A stretch of 64,000 nt of DNA. It comes from Vibrio cyclitrophicus. GTDB lineage: Bacteria; Pseudomonadota; Gammaproteobacteria; Enterobacterales; Vibrionaceae. Positions 9,675-23,399 of this stretch are shown here, piece after piece (position 1 is the first letter of the stretch; the number at the start of each line of letters is the position of its first letter). Where the stretch lies: contig NZ_AP025480.1 of assembly GCF_024347435.1 (NCBI RefSeq), positions 2,790,001 to 2,854,000 of the forward strand, in the 5' to 3' direction. A program made the position numbers and the translations under genes. The notes under the pieces were generated by a model. That model was not told where the DNA came from. It saw nothing but the letters and a program-made list of their open reading frames with translations, and made no database searches.

Positions 9675-11143
9675 TGGGTAAGCCTACTGGATTTTTAGAA
9701 CACGGTCGTGAGCTTCCAAAGAAGCTCGACCCATCGGTTCGTATCGAAGACAACAAAGAGTTCGTACTTAACGAAGAGTTTGGTGAAAAGATCAATACTC
9801 AAGCATCTCGTTGTATGGACTGTGGCGTACCTTTCTGTCACAACGGCTGTCCGATTGGTAACATCATCCCAGAATTCAATGACGCGGTTTACCGTGACAG
9901 CTGGGAAGAGGCTTGGAACATTCTAAGCTCTACCAACAATTTCCCTGAGTTTACAGGTCGTGTTTGTCCTGCTCCTTGTGAAAGTGCCTGTGTTCTTGGT
10001 ATCAACCAAGATCCAATCACTATCTGTAATATCGAGAAAACAATTGTTGAAACTGCGTACCGTGAAGGATACGCAAAACCGAAAACGCCACGTTCTCGCA
10101 CAGGTAAAACGGTAGCCGTGATCGGTTCAGGTCCTGCTGGCCTAGCCGCTGCTGAACAGCTAAACAGTGCTGGTCACTCAGTAACGGTATTTGAACGTGA
10201 CGAAAAAGTAGGTGGTCTACTTCGCTTCGGTATTCCAGATTTCAAACTGGGTATGGACGTCATCGATCGTAAGATCAACCTAATGGCTGAAGCGGGCGTT
10301 GAGTTTAAAGTTAACCAGCACATTGGTGTTGATGTTAATGCTCAACAACTACGTCAAGAGTTCGATGTAGTATTACTAACGGGTGGTTCTACGGTTCCAC
10401 GCGACTTGCCAATCCCAGGTCGTGAGTTGGAAGGTGTGCATTTTGCTATGGAATTCCTTGGTCAAAATAACCGCCGTGCCAACGATTTAGATCTCAAGAC
10501 CGAAGAAATCCATGCTAAAGATAAGCACATTGTGGTTATCGGTGGTGGTGATACAGGTTCTGACTGTGTGGGTACTTCAAACCGCCATAAGGCAGCAAGC
10601 ATTACTCAAGTTGAGATCATGCCGATCCCACCTGAGAAACGTCCTGCGAACATGCCTTGGCCTCAATACCCAATGATCATGAAAACCACCACTTCTCACG
10701 AAGAAGGTTGTGAGCGTCATTGGAACATCCTGACCAAAGAATTCATCGGCAACGATAAAGGTCAAGTGACGGGTCTACGTATTGCAGACATTGTTTGGCA
10801 AGACGCGAAACCAGGCGAGCGTCCAGGCTTTGATGAAGTGGCTAACTCTGAACGTGTTATTCCTTGTGATATGGCGTTCCTAGCAATGGGCTTCTTACAC
10901 CCAGAACCAACAGGTGTACTGGCTCAGCTAGACATTAAACTGGATGAGCGCGGTAACGTGGCCTCTGAAGGTTACGCGACGAACCAGAAAGGCGTTTTCG
11001 CTGCTGGTGATATGCGTACTGGCCAGTCGCTAGTCGTACGTTGTATTAACGAAGGCCGTGAATGTGCAATTGCGATTGATGACTTCTTAATGGGTAACTC
11101 AAACTTAGAAGCGAAAGCTGATTCACTCATGCTTTCCGCATAA
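9674..11143 (+). CDS. gltD: Glutamate synthase small subunit, first copy (Bacillus-like type)
   Basis: GOGAT beta subunit: an FAD flavoprotein that passes electrons from NADPH through two 4Fe-4S clusters to the large subunit. The 489 residues begin MGKPTGF, as in Bacillus-type small subunits. Cluster cysteines appear in RCMDCGVPFCHNGCPIGN and GRVCPAPCESACVLG. The FAD-binding [11 protein letters not shown] motif is near residue 152 and the NADPH-binding GGGDTGSDC motif near residue 292. The C-terminal AAGDMRTGQSLVV segment also contacts FAD. The ATG overlaps the gltB stop by one base, so the two subunits are made together. A hairpin and then a terminator follow. Confidence 0.96.
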   Translation: MGKPTGFLEHGRELPKKLDPSVRIEDNKEFVLNEEFGEKINTQASRCMDCGVPFCHNGCPIGNIIPEFNDAVYRDSWEEAWNILSSTNNFPEFTGRVCPAPCESACVLGINQDPITICNIEKTIVETAYREGYAKPKTPRSRTGKTVAVIGSGPAGLAAAEQLNSAGHSVTVFERDEKVGGLLRFGIPDFKLGMDVIDRKINLMAEAGVEFKVNQHIGVDVNAQQLRQEFDVVLLTGGSTVPRDLPIPGRELEGVHFAMEFLGQNNRRANDLDLKTEEIHAKDKHIVVIGGGDTGSDCVGTSNRHKAASITQVEIMPIPPEKRPANMPWPQYPMIMKTTTSHEEGCERHWNILTKEFIGNDKGQVTGLRIADIVWQDAKPGERPGFDEVANSERVIPCDMAFLAMGFLHPEPTGVLAQLDIKLDERGNVASEGYATNQKGVFAAGDMRTGQSLVVRCINEGRECAIAIDDFLMGNSNLEAKADSLMLSA

Positions 11144-11153
11144 TATTTCTCGG

Positions 11154-11174
11154 GCTAACGTCGCTGACGTTAGC
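11154..11174 (+). other. Perfect 9-bp hairpin just after gltD (copy 1)
   Basis: gctaacgtc - gct - gacgttagc forms a perfect 9-bp stem with a 3-base loop, 10 bases after the gltD stop. It has no U-run after it, so it is more likely an mRNA 3'-end stabilising hairpin than a terminator. The real terminator lies 39 bases further on. Confidence 0.6.
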
Positions 11175-11212
11175 TTAGGGAAAAAGCAACACCCTTCCTA
11201 ACTTTTGTATTT

Positions 11213-11239
11213 GGCTAGCACTCGATGCTAGCCTTTTTT
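11213..11239 (+). terminator. Rho-independent terminator of the first gltBD operon
   Basis: ggctagca - ctcga - tgctagcc is a perfect 8-bp stem with a 5-base loop, followed by six T. It separates the two gltBD operons, so the second pair should have its own promoter. Confidence 0.88.
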
Positions 11240-11579
11240 CTGCCTGTCACTTTCAATACATCTACGATAGCTGTTAAATCCCGTTAACAACTGGCTTTCA
11301 TATCTCTTTGATATAGTTCTATTATTTCAGGTTATTACGTGGCTAATCGCGTTTACGCATGATACTTAACCATGAACTTGACCTTAAACACAATTAGCTA
11401 TACGTTGTAAAGCTGATGAAAATAAAACCAATAGGTTTTGTTAACACAGCTAATAACGTTTTAACTAGCTAAAAACAAACTATCAGTTTATATAAGAACA
11501 AGTTTATAAAAAACAACAAGTATATGAATAGTTAGTCATTTACTGTCTGGATGACAGAGAAGCAAAAGGGAGAATTGCA
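11240..11579 (+). promoter_or_regulatory. Upstream region of the second gltBD operon
   Basis: AT-rich, 340 bp, without a credible ORF. Since a strong terminator precedes it, it must contain the promoter for the second gltB. TTGATA at 11308-11313 followed 18 bases later by TTATTA is a weak candidate. GTTAACACAGCTAATAACG and the A-rich stretch after 11470 are the only other notable composition. AAAGGGAGA lies 7 bases before the gltB ATG as ribosome-binding site. I could not identify operator motifs. Confidence 0.4.
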
Positions 11580-17472
<5,893 letters not shown>

Positions 17473-17505
17473 CTAGGTTTCCTTTATTACTCAGTTCGTT
17501 ACTAT

Positions 17506-17536
17506 AAAAAAGGGATCCAATTATGGATCCTTTTTT
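17506..17536 (+). terminator. Rho-independent terminator of the second gltBD operon
   Basis: GGATCC - aattat - GGATCC is flanked by A6 on the left and T6 on the right, giving a stem of about 12 bp. The flanks make it symmetric, so it could work in both directions. Confidence 0.88.
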
Positions 17537-17643
17537 AAATTAGATACGTTTATCACAAGCATCACGAAAATACGTAAAACAATTACAAATAAACCAATGC
17601 CGATAACTACAATTAGAATTAAAAACAAGCCATAGGAAACACC

Positions 17644-18072
17644 ATGAAAAAAGCCGCTCTCCTTTCTCTATCTCTTTTAACTTTAACCGCATGCAGCCAA
17701 GGAATCACGAACATGAAAGACAGAACTTCATCACCTTGTGGAGACAAACCAAACTGCGTATCAACTCAAGATGACCGTGAGCAGCATGCATTGGACACGT
17801 TTGAGTTATCTGACTCAGCAAACTTAGATGCGATTGAGCAGGTTGCACTAACTTTACCTGGATCGAAAACCGCGAGTAAAACAGAAGATTATCTGCGTAT
17901 TGAATGTACTTCTCGCATCATGCGCTTTGTCGATGACTTAGAACTTAAGATCACTGATGACAAACTGATCGTGCGTTCAGAATCTCGCACTGGCCATTCT
18001 GATTTTGGCGTAAACAGAAAACGTGCAGAACAACTTCGTGCTAGCTTAAAAAGCGAAGGCCTAATCAAATAG
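17644..18072 (+). CDS. DUF1499 family lipoprotein
   Basis: 142 residues. The first 17 form a lipoprotein signal peptide ending in the lipobox LTAC, so Cys17 is the likely lipid-modified residue of a membrane-anchored protein. The family signature CGDKPNCVSTQ appears shortly after, followed by a small alpha/beta domain (LRIECTSRIMRFVDDLELKI) and a C-terminal helix. DUF1499 proteins have no established biochemical function that I know of. It stands alone between the gltBD terminator and mtnN, with AGGAAACACC before the ATG. Confidence 0.88.
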   Translation: MKKAALLSLSLLTLTACSQGITNMKDRTSSPCGDKPNCVSTQDDREQHALDTFELSDSANLDAIEQVALTLPGSKTASKTEDYLRIECTSRIMRFVDDLELKITDDKLIVRSESRTGHSDFGVNRKRAEQLRASLKSEGLIK

Positions 18073-18152
18073 ATAAAAGAATCCGCAGATAAATCACTGC
18101 TATTCGGATGAGAAGTGCCTCTGGGCAGTCGCTCGACACTTCTTATCCATGC

Positions 18153-18158
18153 TACAAT
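18153..18158 (+). promoter_or_regulatory. Candidate extended -10 promoter for mtnN
   Basis: TGCTACAAT is an extended -10 element (TGn plus TACAAT), 41 bases before the mtnN ATG. No good -35 is at the usual distance; TCGACA is 14 bases upstream, too close. An extended -10 can work with a weak -35. Confidence 0.45.
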
Positions 18159-18199
18159 TTCGCTCTACTGTTTAAATATTATTTATTAAGAGACTACAC

Positions 18200-18895
18200 A
18201 TGAAAATCGGCATCATTGGCGCAATGGAGCAAGAAGTTGCGATCCTAAAAGCAGCAATTTCAGACATTACTGAAGTTAATAAAGGCGGTTGTACCTTTTT
18301 CTCTGGTCAGCTAAATGGTGTTGACGTTGTTTTACTTCAATCAGGCATTGGTAAAGTAGCAGCAGCTGTTGGGACTTCAATCCTATTAAGCGAATACCAA
18401 CCAGATGTTGTTCTAAACACGGGCTCTGCTGGCGGTTTTGATTCAACACTGAACCTTGGTGATGTCGTGATCTCAACTGAAGTTCGTCACCACGATGCAG
18501 ACGTTACAGCTTTCGGTTACGAAATCGGCCAAATGGCAGGTCAACCTGCAGCATTTAAAGCTGACGACAAGCTGATGGCTGTCGCTGAACAAGCACTAGC
18601 ACAAATGGAAGATAAGCACGCCGTTCGCGGTCTTATCTGTACTGGCGACGCATTTGTTTGCACAGCAGAACGTCAAGCGTTCATTCACAAGCACTTCCCA
18701 TCTGTCGTAGCTGTAGAGATGGAAGCATCGGCTATCGCTCAAGCTTGTCACCAATTCCAAGTACCATTCGTGGTTGTTCGTGCAATCTCTGACGTTGCAG
18801 ACAAAGAATCACCAATGAGCTTCGAAGAGTTTCTGCCACTAGCAGCACAAAGCTCTTCAGAAATGGTTATCAAGATGGTTGCCCTACTAAACTAA
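18200..18895 (+). CDS. mtnN: 5'-methylthioadenosine/S-adenosylhomocysteine nucleosidase
   Basis: Cytosolic hydrolase that releases adenine from 5'-methylthioadenosine, S-adenosylhomocysteine and 5'-deoxyadenosine, feeding methionine salvage and the LuxS/AI-2 route. The 231 residues align with E. coli Pfs/MtnN. The general acid Glu12 (GAMEQE), nucleophile-side Glu in VEMEASAIA and the catalytic Asp in RAISDVADK are all present, as is the NTGSAGG motif. The CbiB-like gene starts 10 bases after the stop, so they are probably cotranscribed. In E. coli the order is mtnN-btuF-yadS; here one gene is inserted. Confidence 0.97.
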   Translation: MKIGIIGAMEQEVAILKAAISDITEVNKGGCTFFSGQLNGVDVVLLQSGIGKVAAAVGTSILLSEYQPDVVLNTGSAGGFDSTLNLGDVVISTEVRHHDADVTAFGYEIGQMAGQPAAFKADDKLMAVAEQALAQMEDKHAVRGLICTGDAFVCTAERQAFIHKHFPSVVAVEMEASAIAQACHQFQVPFVVVRAISDVADKESPMSFEEFLPLAAQSSSEMVIKMVALLN

Positions 18896-18905
18896 GCGAC
18901 TAGAC

Positions 18906-19859
18906 ATGCAAACACTGTTTGATCAGGTATTTGCAAATGGCGTGCTCCTTGTAATGTGGGGAGCACTGCTTTTTCATTTGATTTTACCTATCCCCCATGC
19001 CGCACATCCCACAACCTTATGGCATAAGTTTGCTGAGCTTTTAGCAAGCAAGGTTAATAACAACCAAAACTATTCCCAAAGCTTAATCTCGGGCACATTA
19101 GCTTGGGGGTTGATGGTACTGCCGAGTCTAGTAATTCTATTAGCACTGCAACCATTGGTTTGGCAATCTCAACTGTTTGAATTAGCACTGTTATTACTGG
19201 CGATTGATTGGCGCAACAATGAAAAGCTAACAAACCAACTGATCAAAGCACTTGGTCGAGAAGATAAAGCCACGGCTCGCCAGTTATTGGCGCCGATTGT
19301 TAATCGTCAACCTGAATCACTGTCATCACTTGGCCTAGGTAAAGCCGCCGTAGAAACCATCATCATGGGTTACGCTCGTAACGTGGTTTGTGTGTTGTTC
19401 TGGTACGCCATTGGTGGTGGCATCGCCGCGTTAATGTATCGTCTAGTAGTCGAGTTAGCTCGAGCTTGGTCGCCAAGTCGCAAGCAATTTTCTCCATTTG
19501 GATCAACGGCAATCAAGATCGTCGCTATTCTCGAATTTATACCGATGCGTTTATTTGCTTTGATGATCGTATGTGGTGATAAAGCCACGCACACATTTAA
19601 AATGATGCTAGTCCAAAGTCGCTCTTGGCCACTGCCCGGCCCTGCATGGTTAATCACGGCCGTTGGCAACAAGCTTGAGCTGTCATTGGGTGGCCCAGCG
19701 ATTTACGACAACACCAAAGCCATTCGAGCCAAATTAGGTGGCAGAATCGCCCCATCCGCCCTGCATTTGTCGCAGGTTCAGAAGCTACTATTTGGCCGTA
19801 TCGCTATCTGGATATTTTTACAAAGCCTAATCTTACTATTTGTTCACCAAGGGATTTAG
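18906..19859 (+). CDS. CbiB/CobD-family membrane protein, divergent
   Basis: 317-residue polytopic membrane protein with about five hydrophobic segments (near residues 12-30, 57-82, 90-100, 160-185 and 298-315). It aligns with adenosylcobinamide-phosphate synthase CbiB: HPTT corresponds to HPVRW, then AAVETI, FWYAIGGG, FIPMRL and LGGPAIYDN to ETVAEN, FFLFLGG, YLPARL and LGGPNDYFGE. The family signatures AENTVDG, NTLDSMVGY and DDVANY are replaced (MGYARNV, ELARAWSP, AILEFI). It may therefore not be a CbiB enzyme. Its place between mtnN and btuF, with the btuF GTG two bases after its stop, still suggests a link with cobalamin salvage. Common annotation would be cobalamin biosynthesis protein CobD/CbiB. 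Confidence 0.75.
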   Translation: MQTLFDQVFANGVLLVMWGALLFHLILPIPHAAHPTTLWHKFAELLASKVNNNQNYSQSLISGTLAWGLMVLPSLVILLALQPLVWQSQLFELALLLLAIDWRNNEKLTNQLIKALGREDKATARQLLAPIVNRQPESLSSLGLGKAAVETIIMGYARNVVCVLFWYAIGGGIAALMYRLVVELARAWSPSRKQFSPFGSTAIKIVAILEFIPMRLFALMIVCGDKATHTFKMMLVQSRSWPLPGPAWLITAVGNKLELSLGGPAIYDNTKAIRAKLGGRIAPSALHLSQVQKLLFGRIAIWIFLQSLILLFVHQGI

Positions 19860-19860
19860 A

Positions 19861-20730
19861 GTGAAACCTTTAGCACTTGTTACAAGACTTACTCTTTTAT
19901 CTTCCAGCTTATGGCTGCCTTTATCATTTGCAGAAGAAACATCGCTGACTCCAGAAAAAGTACAGCCAGCTCAACGCGTAGTAAGCCTTGCTCCTCACGC
20001 CACTGAGCTCGCCTACAGCGCTGGTTTAGGTGATAAGCTTGTCGCGGTTAGTGAGCGAAGTGATTACCCACCACAAGCTGACAAGCTAGAGAAAGTGGCG
20101 AATTACCAAGGCATCAAGGTTGAGAAGATCATTGCACTTCAGCCTGATTTGATTCTTGCGTGGCCAGCCGGAAACCCGCCCAGAGAACTGGCGAAACTAG
20201 AGCAATTTGGTTTTAATCTTTACTACTCCAAGACCAAAAGCCTAAACAGTATCGCAACCAATATTGAACAACTCAGCCAATACGCTAGCGATCCAAGCAT
20301 TGGCGAAAATAACGCTCAGCAATACAAAGAGCAGCTCAAGGCGTTGAGAATAAAATACAAAGATGCCGAGCCAGTAAACTACTTCTACCAACTCAGTGAG
20401 AAACCGATCATCACAGTTGCTCAAGGGCACTGGCCAAGTGAGGTGTTTGAGTTTTGTGGTGGCCGCAATATTTTTGAAGACAGCGCATCCCCTTATCCGC
20501 AAGTTGGAATTGAACAAGTTGTCTTAAGAAAACCGCAAGTGATCTTCACTTCTCAGCACGCGATTGAGAATGGAACCATGTGGCAAACATGGGAAGATGA
20601 GATCCCAGCTGTCGCTCAAAATCAGATTTGGTCCCTCAATTCTGACTGGATTAATCGCCCGACAACGAGAACTTTGAAAGCGATCCAACAAGTGTGCGAT
20701 TTCTTCGATAGAGCTAGGCAAAATCACTAA
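19861..20730 (+). CDS. btuF: Vitamin B12-binding periplasmic protein BtuF
   Basis: Periplasmic cobalamin-binding protein that delivers B12 to the BtuCD ABC transporter. The 289-residue product has a signal peptide (MKPLALVTRLTLLSS, cleavage near SFA-EE) and the two-lobed class III binding-protein fold, with RVVSLAPHATELAYSAGLGD at the start of lobe one, LQPDLILAW, and the C-terminal RPTTRTLKAIQQVC helix. I chose GTG at 19861: AGGG lies about 8 bases upstream and the resulting N-terminus is a normal signal sequence. An ATG seven codons earlier lies inside the previous gene and gives a less typical leader. btuC, btuD and btuB are not in this window. Confidence 0.92.
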   Translation: MKPLALVTRLTLLSSSLWLPLSFAEETSLTPEKVQPAQRVVSLAPHATELAYSAGLGDKLVAVSERSDYPPQADKLEKVANYQGIKVEKIIALQPDLILAWPAGNPPRELAKLEQFGFNLYYSKTKSLNSIATNIEQLSQYASDPSIGENNAQQYKEQLKALRIKYKDAEPVNYFYQLSEKPIITVAQGHWPSEVFEFCGGRNIFEDSASPYPQVGIEQVVLRKPQVIFTSQHAIENGTMWQTWEDEIPAVAQNQIWSLNSDWINRPTTRTLKAIQQVCDFFDRARQNH

Positions 20731-20804
20731 CTATTTGCTGCGTTTTTTCGTACAATTCGCCACCGACCTATCCCTACAATTTTAACTATAAGAGCACCAG
20801 TATC

Positions 20805-21422
20805 ATGGACTCCATGCTGCTTTATATTATCGATTTATTTGGCACTGCCATCTTTGCCGTCTCAGGTGTATTTGTCGCTGGCCGTCTTAAGATGGATCCC
20901 TTTGGCGTCGCCGTTCTAGGCAGTGTTACTGCAATTGGTGGCGGTACAATTCGAGACATGGCATTAGGTGCGACTCCCGTATTTTGGATCACCGATACCA
21001 CCTACCTTTGGGTCATCATCACCACCTGTTTGCTGACCATGATTATAGTAAGACGCCCAAAGCGTTTGGCTTGGTGGATCCTTCCAGTATGTGATGCGAT
21101 CGGCTTAGCGGTATTTGTTGGCATTGGTGTCGAGAAAGCACTGATTTATCAAGACTCTGCATTGGTTGCTATTATCATGGGTGTCATCACCGGCTGCGGT
21201 GGCGGTATTATCCGTGACGTACTTGCCCGTGAAGTACCAATGATTCTAAGAAGTGAGGTCTACGCGACCGCTTGCATCATTGGCGGCGCTTTCCATACAA
21301 TGGCGATCAGCATGGGACACGACTCAGAAACTGCATTTTTAGCTGGCGTGTTCTCAACACTATTGATTAGGCTTGGTGCCATTCGTTGGCATTTATCATT
21401 GCCAACCTTTGCTATCAAATAG
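20805..21422 (+). CDS. yadS: TRIC cation channel family membrane protein (YadS/UPF0126)
   Basis: 205-residue inner-membrane protein with about seven hydrophobic helices. It contains two homologous halves, each with the family motif: GGGTIRDMALG near residue 48 and GGGIIRDVLARE near residue 133. The family is related to eukaryotic TRIC potassium channels; the bacterial role is not established. It follows btuF by 74 bases, as in the E. coli mtnN-btuF-yadS order, and ends at a terminator. Confidence 0.9.
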   Translation: MDSMLLYIIDLFGTAIFAVSGVFVAGRLKMDPFGVAVLGSVTAIGGGTIRDMALGATPVFWITDTTYLWVIITTCLLTMIIVRRPKRLAWWILPVCDAIGLAVFVGIGVEKALIYQDSALVAIIMGVITGCGGGIIRDVLAREVPMILRSEVYATACIIGGAFHTMAISMGHDSETAFLAGVFSTLLIRLGAIRWHLSLPTFAIK

Positions 21423-21443
21423 GCCATCGTTACAAATTGAAAG

Positions 21444-21464
21444 GCTCCGCAACGGAGCTTTTTT
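21444..21464 (+). terminator. Rho-independent terminator after yadS
   Basis: gctccg - caa - cggagc, a perfect 6-bp stem followed by six T, 21 bases after the yadS stop. It closes the mtnN-yadS group. Confidence 0.9.
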
Positions 21465-21628
21465 AATCCTGCTCACTCTCCAATCCATTATTATGATCTT
21501 TCGTGACACTTTACGTTCCCAATTTAAAATACCTAACTGAGTTCAAACCTTTCGCTTCAAATCTAGAGAATGAAGAGTGTTTGAGGTAATTTGGTTTAAT
21601 CATTCCCAACTTTCATGAATATAACCCA

Positions 21629-22474
21629 ATGCTACTCGAAGGAATCGAAACTCTACTGGTATTGAGTAAAGCAAAGACCATGAGCCGCACAGGCAGTTTG
21701 CTTTATATCAGCCAATCAGCGGTCAGCAAACGGATTGCTAATTTAGAGAAGAAGTTAAGCAAGAAACTCATAGAACCGAGTGGCCGACAGATAAAACTGA
21801 CGCCAGATGCGATTGCATTGATCGAGAGTATAGGCCCAACATTCAATGAGTTACGTGGTCTTATTTATGAACAGCAAGAGTTGGAAGATACGACTCTTAT
21901 CACCTTAGACAGCTCTAAATCTCTGATAGCGGGCTATCTAGGTGAGATGATGGGCCAATTTATCCAGCAAGATAAATACATCACCATTACCACTAACCAC
22001 ACACCTCGAATCATAGAAAGAGTGCAATCGGGCAAAGCGACCTTAGGGTTATGCGCAGGCTTATTACCACCGCATCATGGGTTGATGACCTTCCATCTGT
22101 TTGATGAGCCGTTTTACATAGTGAGTAAGTCACCGCTAACGGAGCTTCCTCCATTGGTGATTACCAACGATATGACCAACCCCGCGAACTCTTATCAACT
22201 TTCTGTCTTAGAGAAGTTTGGTATCAAGCCCTTGATGGAGATGGATGCCTACACCGCAGCGGCTCAACTTGCATTGGGCGGGACTGGGCCAGCGTTAATC
22301 CCGCTCTCTATCGTAAAAACACTCAATATTGAGCCTCAATACCTGTATAGCTTCACCGAATTAGCAGGCTTAATTCGACCGATTCATATCTGTGTAAGAC
22401 CAAATAGCTATCAGTCTCCACGAGTTAGAACACTGATAGAATCCATTGTTGATGCTGTTCCCAAAGCAGTTTAG
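21629..22474 (+). CDS. LysR-family transcriptional regulator
   Basis: 281 residues. The N-terminal winged helix-turn-helix spans about residues 1-60 (LLYISQSAVSKRIANLEKKL contains the recognition helix), followed by a linker helix and a periplasmic-binding-like effector domain (from about residue 90). The inducer cannot be read from the sequence. It is convergent with a TSUP transporter gene and their 3' ends overlap by 50 bases. LysR regulators often act on a divergent neighbour, but here the upstream neighbour is yadS, transcribed in the same direction behind a terminator, so the target is unclear. Confidence 0.9.
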   Translation: MLLEGIETLLVLSKAKTMSRTGSLLYISQSAVSKRIANLEKKLSKKLIEPSGRQIKLTPDAIALIESIGPTFNELRGLIYEQQELEDTTLITLDSSKSLIAGYLGEMMGQFIQQDKYITITTNHTPRIIERVQSGKATLGLCAGLLPPHHGLMTFHLFDEPFYIVSKSPLTELPPLVITNDMTNPANSYQLSVLEKFGIKPLMEMDAYTAAAQLALGGTGPALIPLSIVKTLNIEPQYLYSFTELAGLIRPIHICVRPNSYQSPRVRTLIESIVDAVPKAV

Positions 22475-23204
22475 ACGCCATTAGCATCGACATAACGATC
22501 ACAAGGGGTCGAATCCATTTCTGCCCTTTTGTCACCACCACTTTAGCGCCAAGCTGAGCGCCCATAAAACCGCCAACCGCCATCACTAATCCTAACTCCC
22601 AAATAGGCAAGCCAGCCAAAATAAAGAAGATCAATGCGGCAATATTAGAGGTGAAATTAAGTACCTTGGTGCGCGCCGTAGCATCGACTAACGAGAAGTG
22701 ACCAATCGCAACAAAGCAGACTGTGAAGATAGAACCTGTTCCTGGGCCAAAGAAACCATCATAGAAACCAACTCCACCACCTACACACAGAGCAAACATC
22801 GCCTCAGAGATCTTCTGTTTTCCTTCAGACGCTCTAGTTTGCGGTGCCAACAGGAAATAGAGAGAGATAGCGATAAGCAGCAGCGGTATCACACTGGTCA
22901 GTAGGCTCGCATCAATGTGCTGAACTAACTCGGCGCCAATAGCAGAGCCGATAAAGGTACAAAAGATAGCAAGGCGCATCTCTTTGATACTGACAATACC
23001 GTTGCGCACGAAATACCAACTGGCGGAAAAGCTACCAAATGAGCTTTGGAGTTTATTGGTTGCCAATGCTTGAGTTGGTGGCACTCCGGCCGCTAGCAAT
23101 GCAGGTAGAGTCAGTAAGCCACCACCACCAGCCATTGCATCGATGAAGCCTGCCGCCGTTGCAACAACAAACAAGATAGCCAATATTTCAAGAGTGATTT
23201 CCAT
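22425..23204 (-). CDS. TSUP (TauE/SafE) family sulfite/organosulfonate-type exporter
   Basis: 259-residue inner-membrane protein with about eight hydrophobic segments and the TSUP features DAMAGGGGLLTLPALLAAG, LATNKLQSSFGSF and GFYDGFFGPGTGS. These match the YfcA-type subgroup, predicted to move sulfite, sulfonates or other small anions; the substrate is not shown by the sequence. It is encoded opposite the LysR gene and overlaps its 3' end by 50 bases. Confidence 0.9.
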   Translation of the reverse strand: MEITLEILAILFVVATAAGFIDAMAGGGGLLTLPALLAAGVPPTQALATNKLQSSFGSFSASWYFVRNGIVSIKEMRLAIFCTFIGSAIGAELVQHIDASLLTSVIPLLLIAISLYFLLAPQTRASEGKQKISEAMFALCVGGGVGFYDGFFGPGTGSIFTVCFVAIGHFSLVDATARTKVLNFTSNIAALIFFILAGLPIWELGLVMAVGGFMGAQLGAKVVVTKGQKWIRPLVIVMSMLMASKLLWEQHQQWILSVF

Positions 23205-23330
23205 ATACCCAACGCCTTAAAGTCCTGTGTAACGACAAGTTACCACTCACTGTAGGTGAGCAATAACGAAACACAAGATTTTAACCTATTCCAAATATTC
23301 ATCATTTAACCACTACAGAATAACAGACAT

Positions 23331-23359
23331 AAAAAAGCCCACTCCGAAGAGTAGGCTTT
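23331..23359 (-). terminator. Rho-independent terminator of carAB
   Basis: On the minus strand AAAGCCTACTC - TTCG - GAGTGGGCTTT forms an 11-bp stem (one G-U pair) with a UUCG tetraloop, followed by TTT. It lies 41 bases after carB. The A-rich other flank could also stop transcripts from the opposite strand. Confidence 0.9.
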
Positions 23360-23399
23360 GAGTATTTATATCTGTTTAACAGCGTTACGCTTTAGGCTA

